The notes: generated by a model from the sequence alone, not told the origin. Numbered from the stretch's first letter, positions 1 through 6,694 are shown. The stretch: DNA of 8,998 nucleotides from Thermodesulfovibrionales bacterium (GCA_022013235.1 JAKLQR010000285.1:1-8998); one strand, 5' to 3'. A program made the numbers and translations.

Positions 1-1446
1 AAGCACGCCCTCAAATTTATATTGAAAAAGGCAAGCAGTCCGCCCCTCGGCTTATTGACTATTGCAGCGATACTTCCTGACGCATGGGAGAAAAAACTGG
101 TCGACATGAATGTGGAAACTCTGCATGACGACCACCTCAGATGGGCTGATATCGTCTTTCTCAGTGCAATGTCTGTGCAGAAAGAATCGCTGAAAGAAGT
201 TATCACACGATGCAAGTCAGCCAGCGTCAGGATTGTCGCCGGCGGTCCTCTTTTTACGACCGAATATGAACTATTTCCGGAGGTTGACCATCTGGTGCTG
301 AATGAGGCTGAAATTACTCTGCCGTATTTTCTGGAAGATTTCGAAAAAGGCCGTGTCGGCCATATTTATACCACTGATCGATGGGCAGACATACGGACGA
401 CGCCCATACCGCTCTGGAGGCTCATCAACATAAAACGCTATGCTACCATAAATATCCAGTATTCACGAGGGTGTCCCTATAACTGTGAGTTCTGTGACAT
501 AACCCTGCTCTGCGGAAGGGCGCCGCGCACAAAGGACAAGGACCAGGTGATCAGGGAACTCGAAAGTATTTATACGCATGGGTTCAGGGGAGGGGTGTTC
601 TTTGTTGACGACAATTTTATCGGAAACAAGAAAAAGCTTAAAGAAGAGGTCCTCCCCGCCATCGCTGAATGGATGGAGAGAAAAAAACACCCTTTCTCCT
701 TCGAAACCCAGGCATCCATCGACCTGTCCGATCATGAAGACCTGATGCAGCTTATGGTGAGGGCGGGATTCGATATTGTCTTCGTTGGCATCGAAACCCC
801 GAATGAGCAGAGCCTTGCAGAATGCAGCAAGTTCCAGAACAGGAACCGCGACCTTCTCGGCAGCGTAAGGAAAATCCAGAAGGCCGGTCTTGAAGTGCAG
901 GGGGGATTCATCGTCGGCTTTGACAACGACCCTGTCACGATTTTCGATACCCAGATCAGGTTCATCCAGAAGAGCGGGGTTGTGACGGCAATGGTTGGCC
1001 TCCTCAATGCGCTCCCGAGGACGCAGCTCTATAACAGGCTTGAAAAAGAACGGCGGCTGGTAAAAGAAGCGTCCGGGGACAATACTGATTTCTCGATCAA
1101 TTTTATCCCAAAGATGAACTATGACATATTGATCGACGGCTACAAAAAGATACTCAACACCCTGTATTCACCCAGGCACTACTATGCAAGGGTCAGGACA
1201 TTCCTGAGGGAATACATTCCCCCGCAGAAAAAAATGTTTCATTTCCGTTTCAACCACCTGGCCGCATTCTTCAGGTCGGTGGTCGTTCTTGGGATCATTG
1301 GGAAAGAACGGTTCCATTACTGGAGACTTCTCTTCTGGACCGTATTCAAACGTCCGCGCCTCTTCCCGCAGGCTGTCACCCTTGCGATCTATGGATTTCA
1401 TTTTAGGAGGATTTTTGAGAAACACCTGCACGGCACCGCTCGTTAA
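1..1446 (+). CDS. B12-binding-type radical SAM protein with DUF4070 tail (5' partial)
   Basis: The reading frame is open from base 1. A TTG at 22 is a possible start, but the codons before it (KHALKFI) continue the usual N-terminus of this family, just ahead of the conserved PPLGLLTIAA stretch, so the gene most likely begins upstream of the window. Counting from base 1, residues up to about 115 are the remaining part of a cobalamin-binding-like Rossmann domain. No DxHxxG cobalamin-ligand motif is visible in this part. The radical SAM core follows, with the 4Fe-4S motif CPYNCEFC (CX3CX2C) near residue 158, then FFVDDNFIG, FVGIETP and GGFIVGFD segments. The C-terminal third, including YSPRHYYARV, matches the DUF4070 region. 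The enzyme should cleave S-adenosylmethionine to a 5'-deoxyadenosyl radical. The substrate is unknown; relatives act on lipids and cofactors, but nothing here identifies one. It converges on the next gene. Confidence 0.9.
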   Translation, partial: KHALKFILKKASSPPLGLLTIAAILPDAWEKKLVDMNVETLHDDHLRWADIVFLSAMSVQKESLKEVITRCKSASVRIVAGGPLFTTEYELFPEVDHLVLNEAEITLPYFLEDFEKGRVGHIYTTDRWADIRTTPIPLWRLINIKRYATINIQYSRGCPYNCEFCDITLLCGRAPRTKDKDQVIRELESIYTHGFRGGVFFVDDNFIGNKKKLKEEVLPAIAEWMERKKHPFSFETQASIDLSDHEDLMQLMVRAGFDIVFVGIETPNEQSLAECSKFQNRNRDLLGSVRKIQKAGLEVQGGFIVGFDNDPVTIFDTQIRFIQKSGVVTAMVGLLNALPRTQLYNRLEKERRLVKEASGDNTDFSINFIPKMNYDILIDGYKKILNTLYSPRHYYARVRTFLREYIPPQKKMFHFRFNHLAAFFRSVVVLGIIGKERFHYWRLLFWTVFKRPRLFPQAVTLAIYGFHFRRIFEKHLHGTAR

Positions 1447-1469
1447 GAGAATGTGTTCAATCTCTTTTT
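1445..1469 (+). terminator. Weak candidate rho-independent terminator after the radical SAM gene
   Basis: AAGAGA (1445-1450, overlapping the TAA stop) can pair with TCTCTT (1461-1466), and the T-run continues to 1469. The stem is only 6 bp, AT-rich, with a 10-nt loop, so it is weak. It lies in the 51-bp gap between two convergent genes, where a terminator is expected. On the minus strand there is no matching T-run. Confidence 0.3.
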
Positions 1470-1497
1470 CACTTCGGAGGTGGTTATCGAGAGATTA

Positions 1498-3222
1498 TCA
1501 TACGCTGAACCCCGGTTTTTTGCCGCCTTTCAATTTATGCAGCAATACCATCCCGTCATTTGACTTCTTATGTGCGGGATCGAGTTGCAGTGCTTTCCTG
1601 TAATAGCTTTCGGCTCTCTTGAGGAACCCGAGTCTGGAATATACATGCCCGAGTTCTGCAAGGATATCCGGATCGGAAGGCATTAATTCATAGGCAGTGT
1701 TGAGTGCTAAAGTGGCATCTTTCAGTTTTCCGATCATCGACAGTGCGGACCCATAGTAATAATGATATTGCCCTGCCGATCTGTCGAAGTAGAGTGCCGA
1801 AGCGAATAAATGCGCGGCATCTTCATAGTGGTGCTTCTTGAATTTTTCTTTCCCTTCGATAAATTTTGACCGTGCCAGTTCTGCATTCTGAACGGGACCC
1901 GGCTGGCCTGGATCCAGAGAAGTGTCGTATTCATCCCTCGCTGCGGGATCTCTCAAGGTCATATATACATTCGTAATATGCGTGAATATTTCGAGCAGCT
2001 TATTCTTCAGGTTCTTCGGGAGAAGAAAATGCACATCAGGATGAAATTCTTTTGCCGTCCTGTAATATGCCTGCTTAATTTCATCATAGAGCGCATTTCT
2101 GCTTACGCCCAACAGTTCATAGTGGTTTAATTTTTTATAGTTCTTATACATATGCTCAATGTTCTTTACGACTTCATCCGGCAGGTCCTGAATTGTCTCG
2201 AATATTTCGTCCATTGACATGCTGTGCGGAGATTCTCTCTCTTTTTTGATTTCCAGTATCCGTGTCTCAAGGAGGGCATAGAGAGTTCTAAGGGTTTCGG
2301 TCTCATCGACAGGTGAAATCTTCGTAATATCTCCGATCGTTGTCTTGCCGTCAACAAGCGCGATTATCGTTCTGTCTTTTTTATCAAGACTGATGTTCTG
2401 AAACAGGTGTAAAGGAGTCGATGAAAAGCCTATGATATTGTCGAGGAGATATTCTTCAAGCAGCCCGATGGCAGCAGTCTTTTTTACTTCCCGGAATACA
2501 ATATCTGCGACAGGAAGCCTTAATGACACAATATGCCCGGTCAAATGCCCGCCTTCCCTGAACTCAAAAACAGCGTCTTTGAGAGGGAAGAGACTCTCGA
2601 TGATCATTTTCGACTGAAGTTCCAGCGCCATTTTCAGATCTTCTGCCTTCAGAATACCGAGGTCTACCAGCAGCTTTGGATACGGTTTGTTAGTCTCTCT
2701 CTCATGCTCCGCTGCCTGATCGTACTGGTTCCTGTCTATTTTCCCGCAGCGAAGCAGGATATCTCCGAGCCTGTCTTCATCGAGGTTTGATGTTGCCGCG
2801 ACCATATCTCCATTCCTGAAGCACACAGCCTTTTTGAGAGCGCCGCGCCTGATGGTAAGGCTTCCGTGCTTCAATGTCTTCTGGACCCCTATAAGGATGT
2901 CAGAAAGATGATAGTGCCTGAATGAGCCATGGAGAGTCCCCATCCTCAGGACGCCCACTCTCAGATAGGAATTCAGTTTCTTCGTCCATTGCACTTTTCC
3001 CTTTTGATGGATGTTTAACTGGTCTATGGACAAATCTATGATGTCGCCCGTCTGTAAAGGCACCGCCTCGTTCACAATGAAACTGAGTCCGCTGAAAGAG
3101 TAATTAATGACTTTTGCCTGAACGGATTGATTGTTGATATGCAGGAAAAAGAGACCTTCAGCAGGGTATCTTTTAAAATATCTTACGTCCAAATCTATGG
3201 CAGGTTTATGCCGGTTTTCCAT
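1498..3222 (-). CDS. PilZ-DUF4388-J-domain-TPR multidomain signalling protein
   Basis: 574 residues from the ATG at 3222. A GTG at 3300 would add 26 residues outside any domain and lies upstream of the predicted transcription start, so 3222 is preferred. Domains in order: PilZ, about 14-95, with both c-di-GMP motifs present (RxxxR as R14-R18, and NxSxxG as N40-S42-G45); DUF4388, about 97-225 (starting GTLHGSF, with the segments RRGALKKAVCFRNGD and RLGDILLRCGKI); a mostly helical linker; a J-domain, about 366-437, with the Hsp70-stimulating HPD at 394-396 inside KEFHPDV; and two to three TPRs, about 450-555. No signal peptide or membrane segment is seen, so it should be cytoplasmic. By family knowledge the PilZ domain senses c-di-GMP, the J-domain recruits DnaK and the TPRs bind a partner; joining these into one pathway is inference. 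It is divergent from the receiver gene at 3533. Confidence 0.88.
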   Translation of the reverse strand: MENRHKPAIDLDVRYFKRYPAEGLFFLHINNQSVQAKVINYSFSGLSFIVNEAVPLQTGDIIDLSIDQLNIHQKGKVQWTKKLNSYLRVGVLRMGTLHGSFRHYHLSDILIGVQKTLKHGSLTIRRGALKKAVCFRNGDMVAATSNLDEDRLGDILLRCGKIDRNQYDQAAEHERETNKPYPKLLVDLGILKAEDLKMALELQSKMIIESLFPLKDAVFEFREGGHLTGHIVSLRLPVADIVFREVKKTAAIGLLEEYLLDNIIGFSSTPLHLFQNISLDKKDRTIIALVDGKTTIGDITKISPVDETETLRTLYALLETRILEIKKERESPHSMSMDEIFETIQDLPDEVVKNIEHMYKNYKKLNHYELLGVSRNALYDEIKQAYYRTAKEFHPDVHFLLPKNLKNKLLEIFTHITNVYMTLRDPAARDEYDTSLDPGQPGPVQNAELARSKFIEGKEKFKKHHYEDAAHLFASALYFDRSAGQYHYYYGSALSMIGKLKDATLALNTAYELMPSDPDILAELGHVYSRLGFLKRAESYYRKALQLDPAHKKSNDGMVLLHKLKGGKKPGFSV

Positions 3223-3273
3223 TGTTCTCGTCTTCACTCGCTGAACGGAATAAGAAAAAAACAGCTCACACTT

Positions 3274-3302
3274 ATTGTAAATGACTATGCGCCATAGCAC
3301 AA
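3274..3302 (-). promoter_or_regulatory. Candidate promoter for the PilZ/J-domain gene with a palindrome in the spacer
   Basis: On the minus strand TTGTGC (3302-3297) is followed after 17 nt by TACAAT (3279-3274, 5 of 6 consensus). The -35 is poor (3 of 6). The predicted start near 3267 gives a leader of about 45 nt to the ATG at 3222 and excludes the upstream GTG. The spacer carries CTATG-CGC-CATAG (3285-3297), a possible operator between -35 and -10. No strong ribosome binding site precedes the ATG. Confidence 0.4.
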
Positions 3303-3346
3303 GACCTGTTTCTGCATGAAGCGGCCTGCAGCGCCGGTTTTGAAGC

Positions 3347-3367
3347 TATCGCTTAAAAATAGCGATA
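3347..3367. repeat. Inverted repeat, 7-bp arms
   Basis: TATCGCT (3347-3353) and AGCGATA (3361-3367) are perfect reverse complements around a 7-nt AT-rich centre. No T-run follows directly on either strand, so an operator or RNA hairpin is more likely than a terminator. Confidence 0.5.
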
Positions 3368-3384
3368 TATCCCCTGTTATTTTT

Positions 3385-3395
3385 TGCACAGTGCA
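3385..3395. repeat. Perfect 11-bp palindrome TGCACAGTGCA
   Basis: TGCAC-A-GTGCA is a perfect odd-length palindrome in the divergent region. It has the size of a small operator half-site pair. The bound protein is unknown. Confidence 0.4.
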
Positions 3396-3432
3396 CCTGT
3401 TCGTTTTCAGTATATCACCACCGTCGGGAGGT

Positions 3433-3469
3433 ACTCTCAATCCCCTACCTGGGTAGTATGGATAAGAGT
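3433..3469. repeat. Imperfect long hairpin upstream of the receiver gene
   Basis: The core CTACC-TG-GGTAG (3445-3456) is perfect. The outer arms ACTCT (3433-3437) and AGAGT (3465-3469) also pair, and ATCC/GGAT pairs between them with a bulge. The whole forms a roughly 16-bp imperfect stem, 64 nt before the receiver start codon. It could be a regulator site, possibly of the inverted-repeat type used by NarL/LuxR-type response regulators, or a leader RNA hairpin. Confidence 0.45.
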
Positions 3470-3521
3470 TCGCTAAAAAATGCATAATAAGAGAAAACGA
3501 AAAGAATTATTGTATTTAATT

Positions 3522-3530
3522 GGGAGGGAG
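3522..3530 (+). promoter_or_regulatory. Strong ribosome binding site of the receiver gene
   Basis: GGGAGGGAG ends 2 nt before the ATG at 3533, with the GGAGG core about 6-8 nt away. It is a strong Shine-Dalgarno match and fixes the start codon. Its strength contrasts with the absent site at pheT. Confidence 0.75.
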
Positions 3531-3532
3531 TA

Positions 3533-4132
3533 ATGGATCAGGTCGCATCTTCAAACACCACTGCAAACCGGGGACGCATTCTTATTGTAGATAATGACCC
3601 GAATATTCTTGCACTCTTATGCGAATATCTTTTGTCGGAGGGCTATGAGGCATATGGATGCCCGTCAGGCAGAGAGGCGCTGGAAGTATTGCAGGGGACA
3701 CGTTTTGACCTCATGCTGGTGGACCTTATAATGCCCGGAATGAACGGGGCCGAAGTTCTGAAGGCTTCTGCCGGGATAGACCCGTCACTTATCGGCATAA
3801 TCATCACCGGCCACGGGACTATAAAAAGCGCGGTTGAGACTATGAAAATGGGGGCATTTGATTATATACTGAAACCTTTTAACTTTCCTGAACTGCTTTG
3901 TTCGATATCCCGCGCGCTGGAGATGCGACGCCTGCGTGAATCGGAAGCAAAATACCGTGTCATTACCAGACAACTGAAGGAACGGGTTGCAGAACTCGAG
4001 AAGTTCTGCGATAAGGCAGTGCATTGGGAATTCCAGAAGAAAGATATGAGAGAAGAGATAGAGAAACTTCGGGAAGAACTGAAGAACTTCAAGGCGCTGG
4101 AAATGCAATCGTTCTATCATGATCTTCAATAG
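3533..4132 (+). CDS. Stand-alone response regulator receiver with C-terminal coiled coil
   Basis: 199 residues. Residues about 15-130 are a CheY-like receiver: the phospho-acceptor is D64 in LMLVDLIMPGMNG, with conserved T92 (IIITGHG) and K114 (YILKPF). In the acidic pair the second position is N21 (I-V-D20-N21-D22-P), a substitution seen in some active receivers that may alter Mg2+ binding. Residues about 130-190 are charged, heptad-like helix (LKERVAELEKF, MREEIEKLREELKNF), so a coiled coil is likely. There is no DNA-binding, ATPase, GGDEF or kinase domain. It therefore probably acts by protein contact, with phosphorylation controlling dimerisation or a partner. No histidine kinase lies in the window. 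It is divergent from the PilZ/J-domain gene, a plausible but unproven partner. The start is set by the strong ribosome binding site. Confidence 0.9.
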   Translation: MDQVASSNTTANRGRILIVDNDPNILALLCEYLLSEGYEAYGCPSGREALEVLQGTRFDLMLVDLIMPGMNGAEVLKASAGIDPSLIGIIITGHGTIKSAVETMKMGAFDYILKPFNFPELLCSISRALEMRRLRESEAKYRVITRQLKERVAELEKFCDKAVHWEFQKKDMREEIEKLREELKNFKALEMQSFYHDLQ

Positions 4133-4186
4133 AACGGCGACCCCCCGGTAATCTGACCCACATAATTCATAAATCATCTCGGATAT

Positions 4187-4314
4187 TGACAGGATATAGT
4201 ATTTGAGCGGATTTATTTTGCCGATACTCATACAGCTTATATTTGAATAAATTAAGAGGCAAAATACCTCGGAGGTCGGAGACCGAGAATGAGCGAAAAT
4301 ACTTTATCCTGTCA
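4187..4314. repeat. 128-bp nested inverted-repeat element (MITE-like or structured RNA)
   Basis: Outer arms 4187-4204 (TGACAGGATATAGTATTT) and 4297-4314 (AAATACTTTATCCTGTCA) are reverse complements at 17 of 18 positions. Inside lie a perfect 9-bp pair, TATTTTGCC (4214-4222) with GGCAAAATA (4258-4266), and a GC-rich 5-bp pair, CTCGG (4268-4272) with CCGAG (4283-4287). Together they could fold as a three-way junction. The perfect match at the ends suggests terminal inverted repeats of a miniature element, but I see no target-site duplication and no transposase. A small RNA or leader element is the alternative. TTGACA at 4186-4191 overlaps the left end, without a good -10. Confidence 0.6.
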
Positions 4315-4475
4315 TGGTAAACATAGTTCATGAGTGGTCAGGGCTAAAATATTCTGAAGAAGGGATATGGCCCAATTTCCGAAGCAAAATAAACTCCTGT
4401 TGTAAACGATCATGATTTTCTCTTCCTATAATGTTCTCATGAAATTCGGAACTGAAGCATCTGCCATATTTGTCC

Positions 4476-4505
4476 TTGTCAATCCGCGAATCCCAAAGCT
4501 ATAAT
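4476..4505 (+). promoter_or_regulatory. pheT: Near-consensus sigma-70 promoter directly at the pheT start (likely leaderless)
   Basis: TTGTCA (4476-4481, 5 of 6) is separated by 18 nt from TATAAT (4500-4505, 6 of 6). Only 7 nt lie between the -10 and the ATG at 4513, so transcription should begin at or within a base or two of the start codon. No purine-rich ribosome binding site precedes the ATG, which fits leaderless translation. Confidence 0.65.
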
Positions 4506-4512
4506 AGACGTC

Positions 4513-6585
4513 ATGCGTGTTCCCTATGAATGGCTGAGAGAGGTTGTTGATATTGCTGCGCCGCCTGAAGAAGTAGCCGACAGGCTCACTATGATCGGGT
4601 TTGAAGTGGAAGGGACGGAGCAGGCAGAAGGCGATACTGTTTATGAAGTGAATGTCACTCCGAACAGGCCAGATTGTCTAAGTATCATCGGGCTTGCACG
4701 GGAATTGTCCGCGATATACCATGCTCCCCTGAGGGTGCCGGAACACGGAATATCCGGGGAACAACCGGCCTCCGATTTCACCGTCGAGATCGTGAATCCC
4801 GACCTCAGCAACCGGTATGCGGGACGGGTAATCACCGGGGTCACTATCGGGGAGTCGCCCGGATGGATACGGTCAAGGCTCGAAAAGTGCGGGATGCGCT
4901 CTATCAACAATGTGGTTGATATCACTAATTATGTGCTCATGGAATTCGGACATCCGCTCCATGCGTTTGATTCCGATACACTCAGGGGCAAAAAGATTGT
5001 TGTCGGCACCCCGGATACTGTGAAGGGAAGGGAAGCACAGGCAAAGATAAAAACCCTCGATGGCACGGACCGCGGGATACCGGGTGATTCGCTTCTCATC
5101 TGGGATGCTCATGATCCCATTGCAGTGGCAGGCGTTATGGGTGGCGCGGAGACGGAAGTAACAGAGAAGACGAAAAATATCTTCCTTGAAAGCGCATATT
5201 TCGATCCTCTGTCCATCAGGAAAACATCAAAGACATTGGGTCTCTCCAGTGAGTCCGCCTACCGTTTTGAGAGAGGGACAGACATAGAATTTCTCGAAAA
5301 AGCGCTCGACCGTGCGGCGCTTCTCATCAGCCGGACCGCAGGCGGCACAGTCCACGAGATTATCGATGTGTATCCTGTAAAATATATCGCCGAACCTTTT
5401 GAGGTGAGGTATGCGCGGATAAACAGGATTCTGGGCACTGATCTCTCTTATCCGGACATGCTTGCCATACTGAAGAACCTTCTTGTCCCCGCAGAAGACA
5501 GGGGCAAAACGTTTGTGGTTCATGCACCTCCGCACCGGCGTGACCTGAAGGGAGAGAACGATATCGCCGAAGAGGTCGCACGGATATACGGGTTCAACAA
5601 TATCCTCACCACGGCGCCGGGAAGCCCCCTCTCTTCCGGGGGAGTGAACCGGAAAGCTGCGCATAGCCGGAATATCCGCGAAGCGATGAGAAAAGCAGGT
5701 TTTTCAGAAGTGGTCAATTACAGCTTCATGAATGCTGCAAGCCTCGATCTCCTCGCAATACCTGAAGCAGACCCGAGGCGGAGGGCGGTCAGCATCTGCA
5801 ATCCGCTGAGTCAGGACCAGGGTTTTTTGAGAACTACCCTTGCTCCGTCGATGGTCAGTAACCTTGTCTATAACCTCGACAGAGGCCTGGGGGATATCAG
5901 GATATTCGAAACAGCAAGGGTTTTTTTGTCTTCCGGTGAAACACTTCCGAAGGAGGAGTTGCATCTGGGAGGAATTTTCTACCGGGACAAATCACCTGCG
6001 CTCTGGAGCGAGCAGGCACACCCGTTCTATATTGTGAAAGGCTCGCTGGAGGCTCTGTTCCAGGAATTCAAGATAAGGAATATCAGATTTCTTCCGACCG
6101 GGGAGCCTTTTCTTCACAGAGGGCAGTCGTCAGATATCCATATCGATGGTACACGGCTGGGATATCTCGGTGTGCTTGCCCCGGAGGTTGTGGAAACCCT
6201 CGATCTTAAAAAACAGAAACCTGAAATCGTCCTCTTCGAGCTGGACCTTGACGGACTCCTCCCCGCAATTCCTGAAACGACCCTGTATCGTGCAGTCCCC
6301 AAATATCCCTCTATTGAGCGCGACATCGCGCTGGTAGTGGATGAAACCCTTCAATCGGGGTCTATCGAGGAGATCATAAGGTCTTTCTCCACGGACCTTA
6401 TCGAAGACATTGCCGTATTCGATTTTTACAAGGGGAAGCACATTGCAGAAGGAAAGAAAAGCCTTGCCTTCAATATCATCTACCGCTCCGGCGAACGGAC
6501 CCTCACGGTCGAAGAAGTGGAGCAGCTCCATGCATCCCTCGTCGAATATCTGGTCGGAAAGACCGGCGGGGAACTGAGAAAGTAA
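4513..6585 (+). CDS. pheT: Phenylalanine--tRNA ligase beta subunit, lacking the OB-fold tRNA-binding domain
   Basis: 690 residues; bacterial PheT is usually near 800. The start MRVPYEWLREVV is the normal family N-terminus. After the first ~40 residues (MIGFEVEG) the sequence passes directly to EVNVTPNRPDCL (45-56), so the EMAP/OB-fold insert of about 110 residues found there in E. coli PheT is missing without any frame break. The B3/B4 editing region follows (VVDITNYV, GHPLHAFD with H150, AVAGVMGG, FLESAYF with E226, YRFERG). Next come the B5 domain ending APPHRRDLKGENDIAEEVARIYGF (about 338-361), the catalytic-like core (NPLS at 430-433), and the C-terminal FDX-ACB anticodon-binding domain, about 595-690 (VPKYPSIERDIALVV). 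It should form the alpha2-beta2 enzyme with PheS, which charges tRNA-Phe, and should edit Tyr-tRNA-Phe. pheS is not adjacent, although pheST is commonly an operon. Confidence 0.97.
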   Translation: MRVPYEWLREVVDIAAPPEEVADRLTMIGFEVEGTEQAEGDTVYEVNVTPNRPDCLSIIGLARELSAIYHAPLRVPEHGISGEQPASDFTVEIVNPDLSNRYAGRVITGVTIGESPGWIRSRLEKCGMRSINNVVDITNYVLMEFGHPLHAFDSDTLRGKKIVVGTPDTVKGREAQAKIKTLDGTDRGIPGDSLLIWDAHDPIAVAGVMGGAETEVTEKTKNIFLESAYFDPLSIRKTSKTLGLSSESAYRFERGTDIEFLEKALDRAALLISRTAGGTVHEIIDVYPVKYIAEPFEVRYARINRILGTDLSYPDMLAILKNLLVPAEDRGKTFVVHAPPHRRDLKGENDIAEEVARIYGFNNILTTAPGSPLSSGGVNRKAAHSRNIREAMRKAGFSEVVNYSFMNAASLDLLAIPEADPRRRAVSICNPLSQDQGFLRTTLAPSMVSNLVYNLDRGLGDIRIFETARVFLSSGETLPKEELHLGGIFYRDKSPALWSEQAHPFYIVKGSLEALFQEFKIRNIRFLPTGEPFLHRGQSSDIHIDGTRLGYLGVLAPEVVETLDLKKQKPEIVLFELDLDGLLPAIPETTLYRAVPKYPSIERDIALVVDETLQSGSIEEIIRSFSTDLIEDIAVFDFYKGKHIAEGKKSLAFNIIYRSGERTLTVEEVEQLHASLVEYLVGKTGGELRK

Positions 6586-6659
6586 AGAGAGCACCACAAC
6601 CTGTCTCGCGGCTGACACCGCTTGCATCATTCATAGCGAACTTTGTTCCAATGGTTGTC

Positions 6660-6682
6660 ATTATCCGGCTTGACCGGATAAT
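6660..6682. repeat. REP-like palindromic hairpin
   Basis: ATTATCCGG (6660-6668) and CCGGATAAT (6674-6682) are perfect 9-bp arms around a 5-nt loop, CTTGA. The flanks GTC before and CCAGAA after resemble, from memory, the dispersed palindromic repeats of the GTCATTCCCG...CGGGAATCCAGAA kind found in many bacterial genomes. There is no T-run, so a classical terminator is less likely, though it may still stop or stabilise pheT mRNA ends. Confidence 0.6.
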
Positions 6683-6694
6683 CCAGAACAGCTT

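Larger units (their letters stand above)
3223..3532. promoter_or_regulatory. Divergent intergenic region, palindrome-rich
   Basis: 310 bases between two divergently read genes. I find no convincing gene in it. Besides the minus-strand promoter it holds at least three inverted repeats (3347-3367, 3385-3395, 3433-3469), described separately. No clear sigma-70 or sigma-54 promoter for the plus-strand receiver gene could be picked out by eye. Confidence 0.6.
4133..4512. other. AT-rich intergenic region before pheT
   Basis: 380 bases with no supported protein gene. It contains the nested inverted-repeat element at 4187-4314, two TATAAT hexamers each followed within 6-7 nt by an ATG (4427-4432 then ATG 4439; 4500-4505 then ATG 4513), and three tiny ORFs of 14, 33 and 21 codons without ribosome binding sites at normal spacing. 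No T-box consensus or Phe-rich leader peptide was found, although the downstream gene is an aminoacyl-tRNA synthetase subunit. Confidence 0.6.

Noticed and set aside
3223..3300. GTG at 3300 as the start of the PilZ/J-domain protein
   Set aside because: It adds 26 residues outside the PilZ domain and lies at the -35 of the best promoter candidate; ATG 3222 is favoured.
3785..4231. 148-codon open frame on the minus strand over the receiver gene, extending into the intergenic region
   Set aside because: Most of it is antisense to the conserved receiver and coiled coil; no domain or ribosome binding site is visible.
4289..4333. 14-codon ORF after GGAGGT at 4271-4276
   Set aside because: The spacing to the ATG is 12 nt, too long for normal initiation, and the sequence overlaps the outer arm of the repeat.
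4314..4415. 33-codon ORF starting at the edge of the inverted-repeat element
   Set aside because: No ribosome binding site, no similarity that I recognise, and length expected by chance.
4133..4512. Possible T-box or Phe attenuator upstream of pheT
   Set aside because: No T-box consensus, no run of Phe codons and no terminator hairpin with a T-run; the promoter sits directly at the start codon.
5227..5664. 145-codon open frame on the minus strand inside pheT
   Set aside because: It is fully antisense to the conserved editing and B5 domains and its composition is that of a shadow frame.
6130..6630. 166-codon open frame on the minus strand across the end of pheT
   Set aside because: It lies antisense to the conserved FDX-ACB domain, shows no recognisable protein family, and has no supporting start signal.
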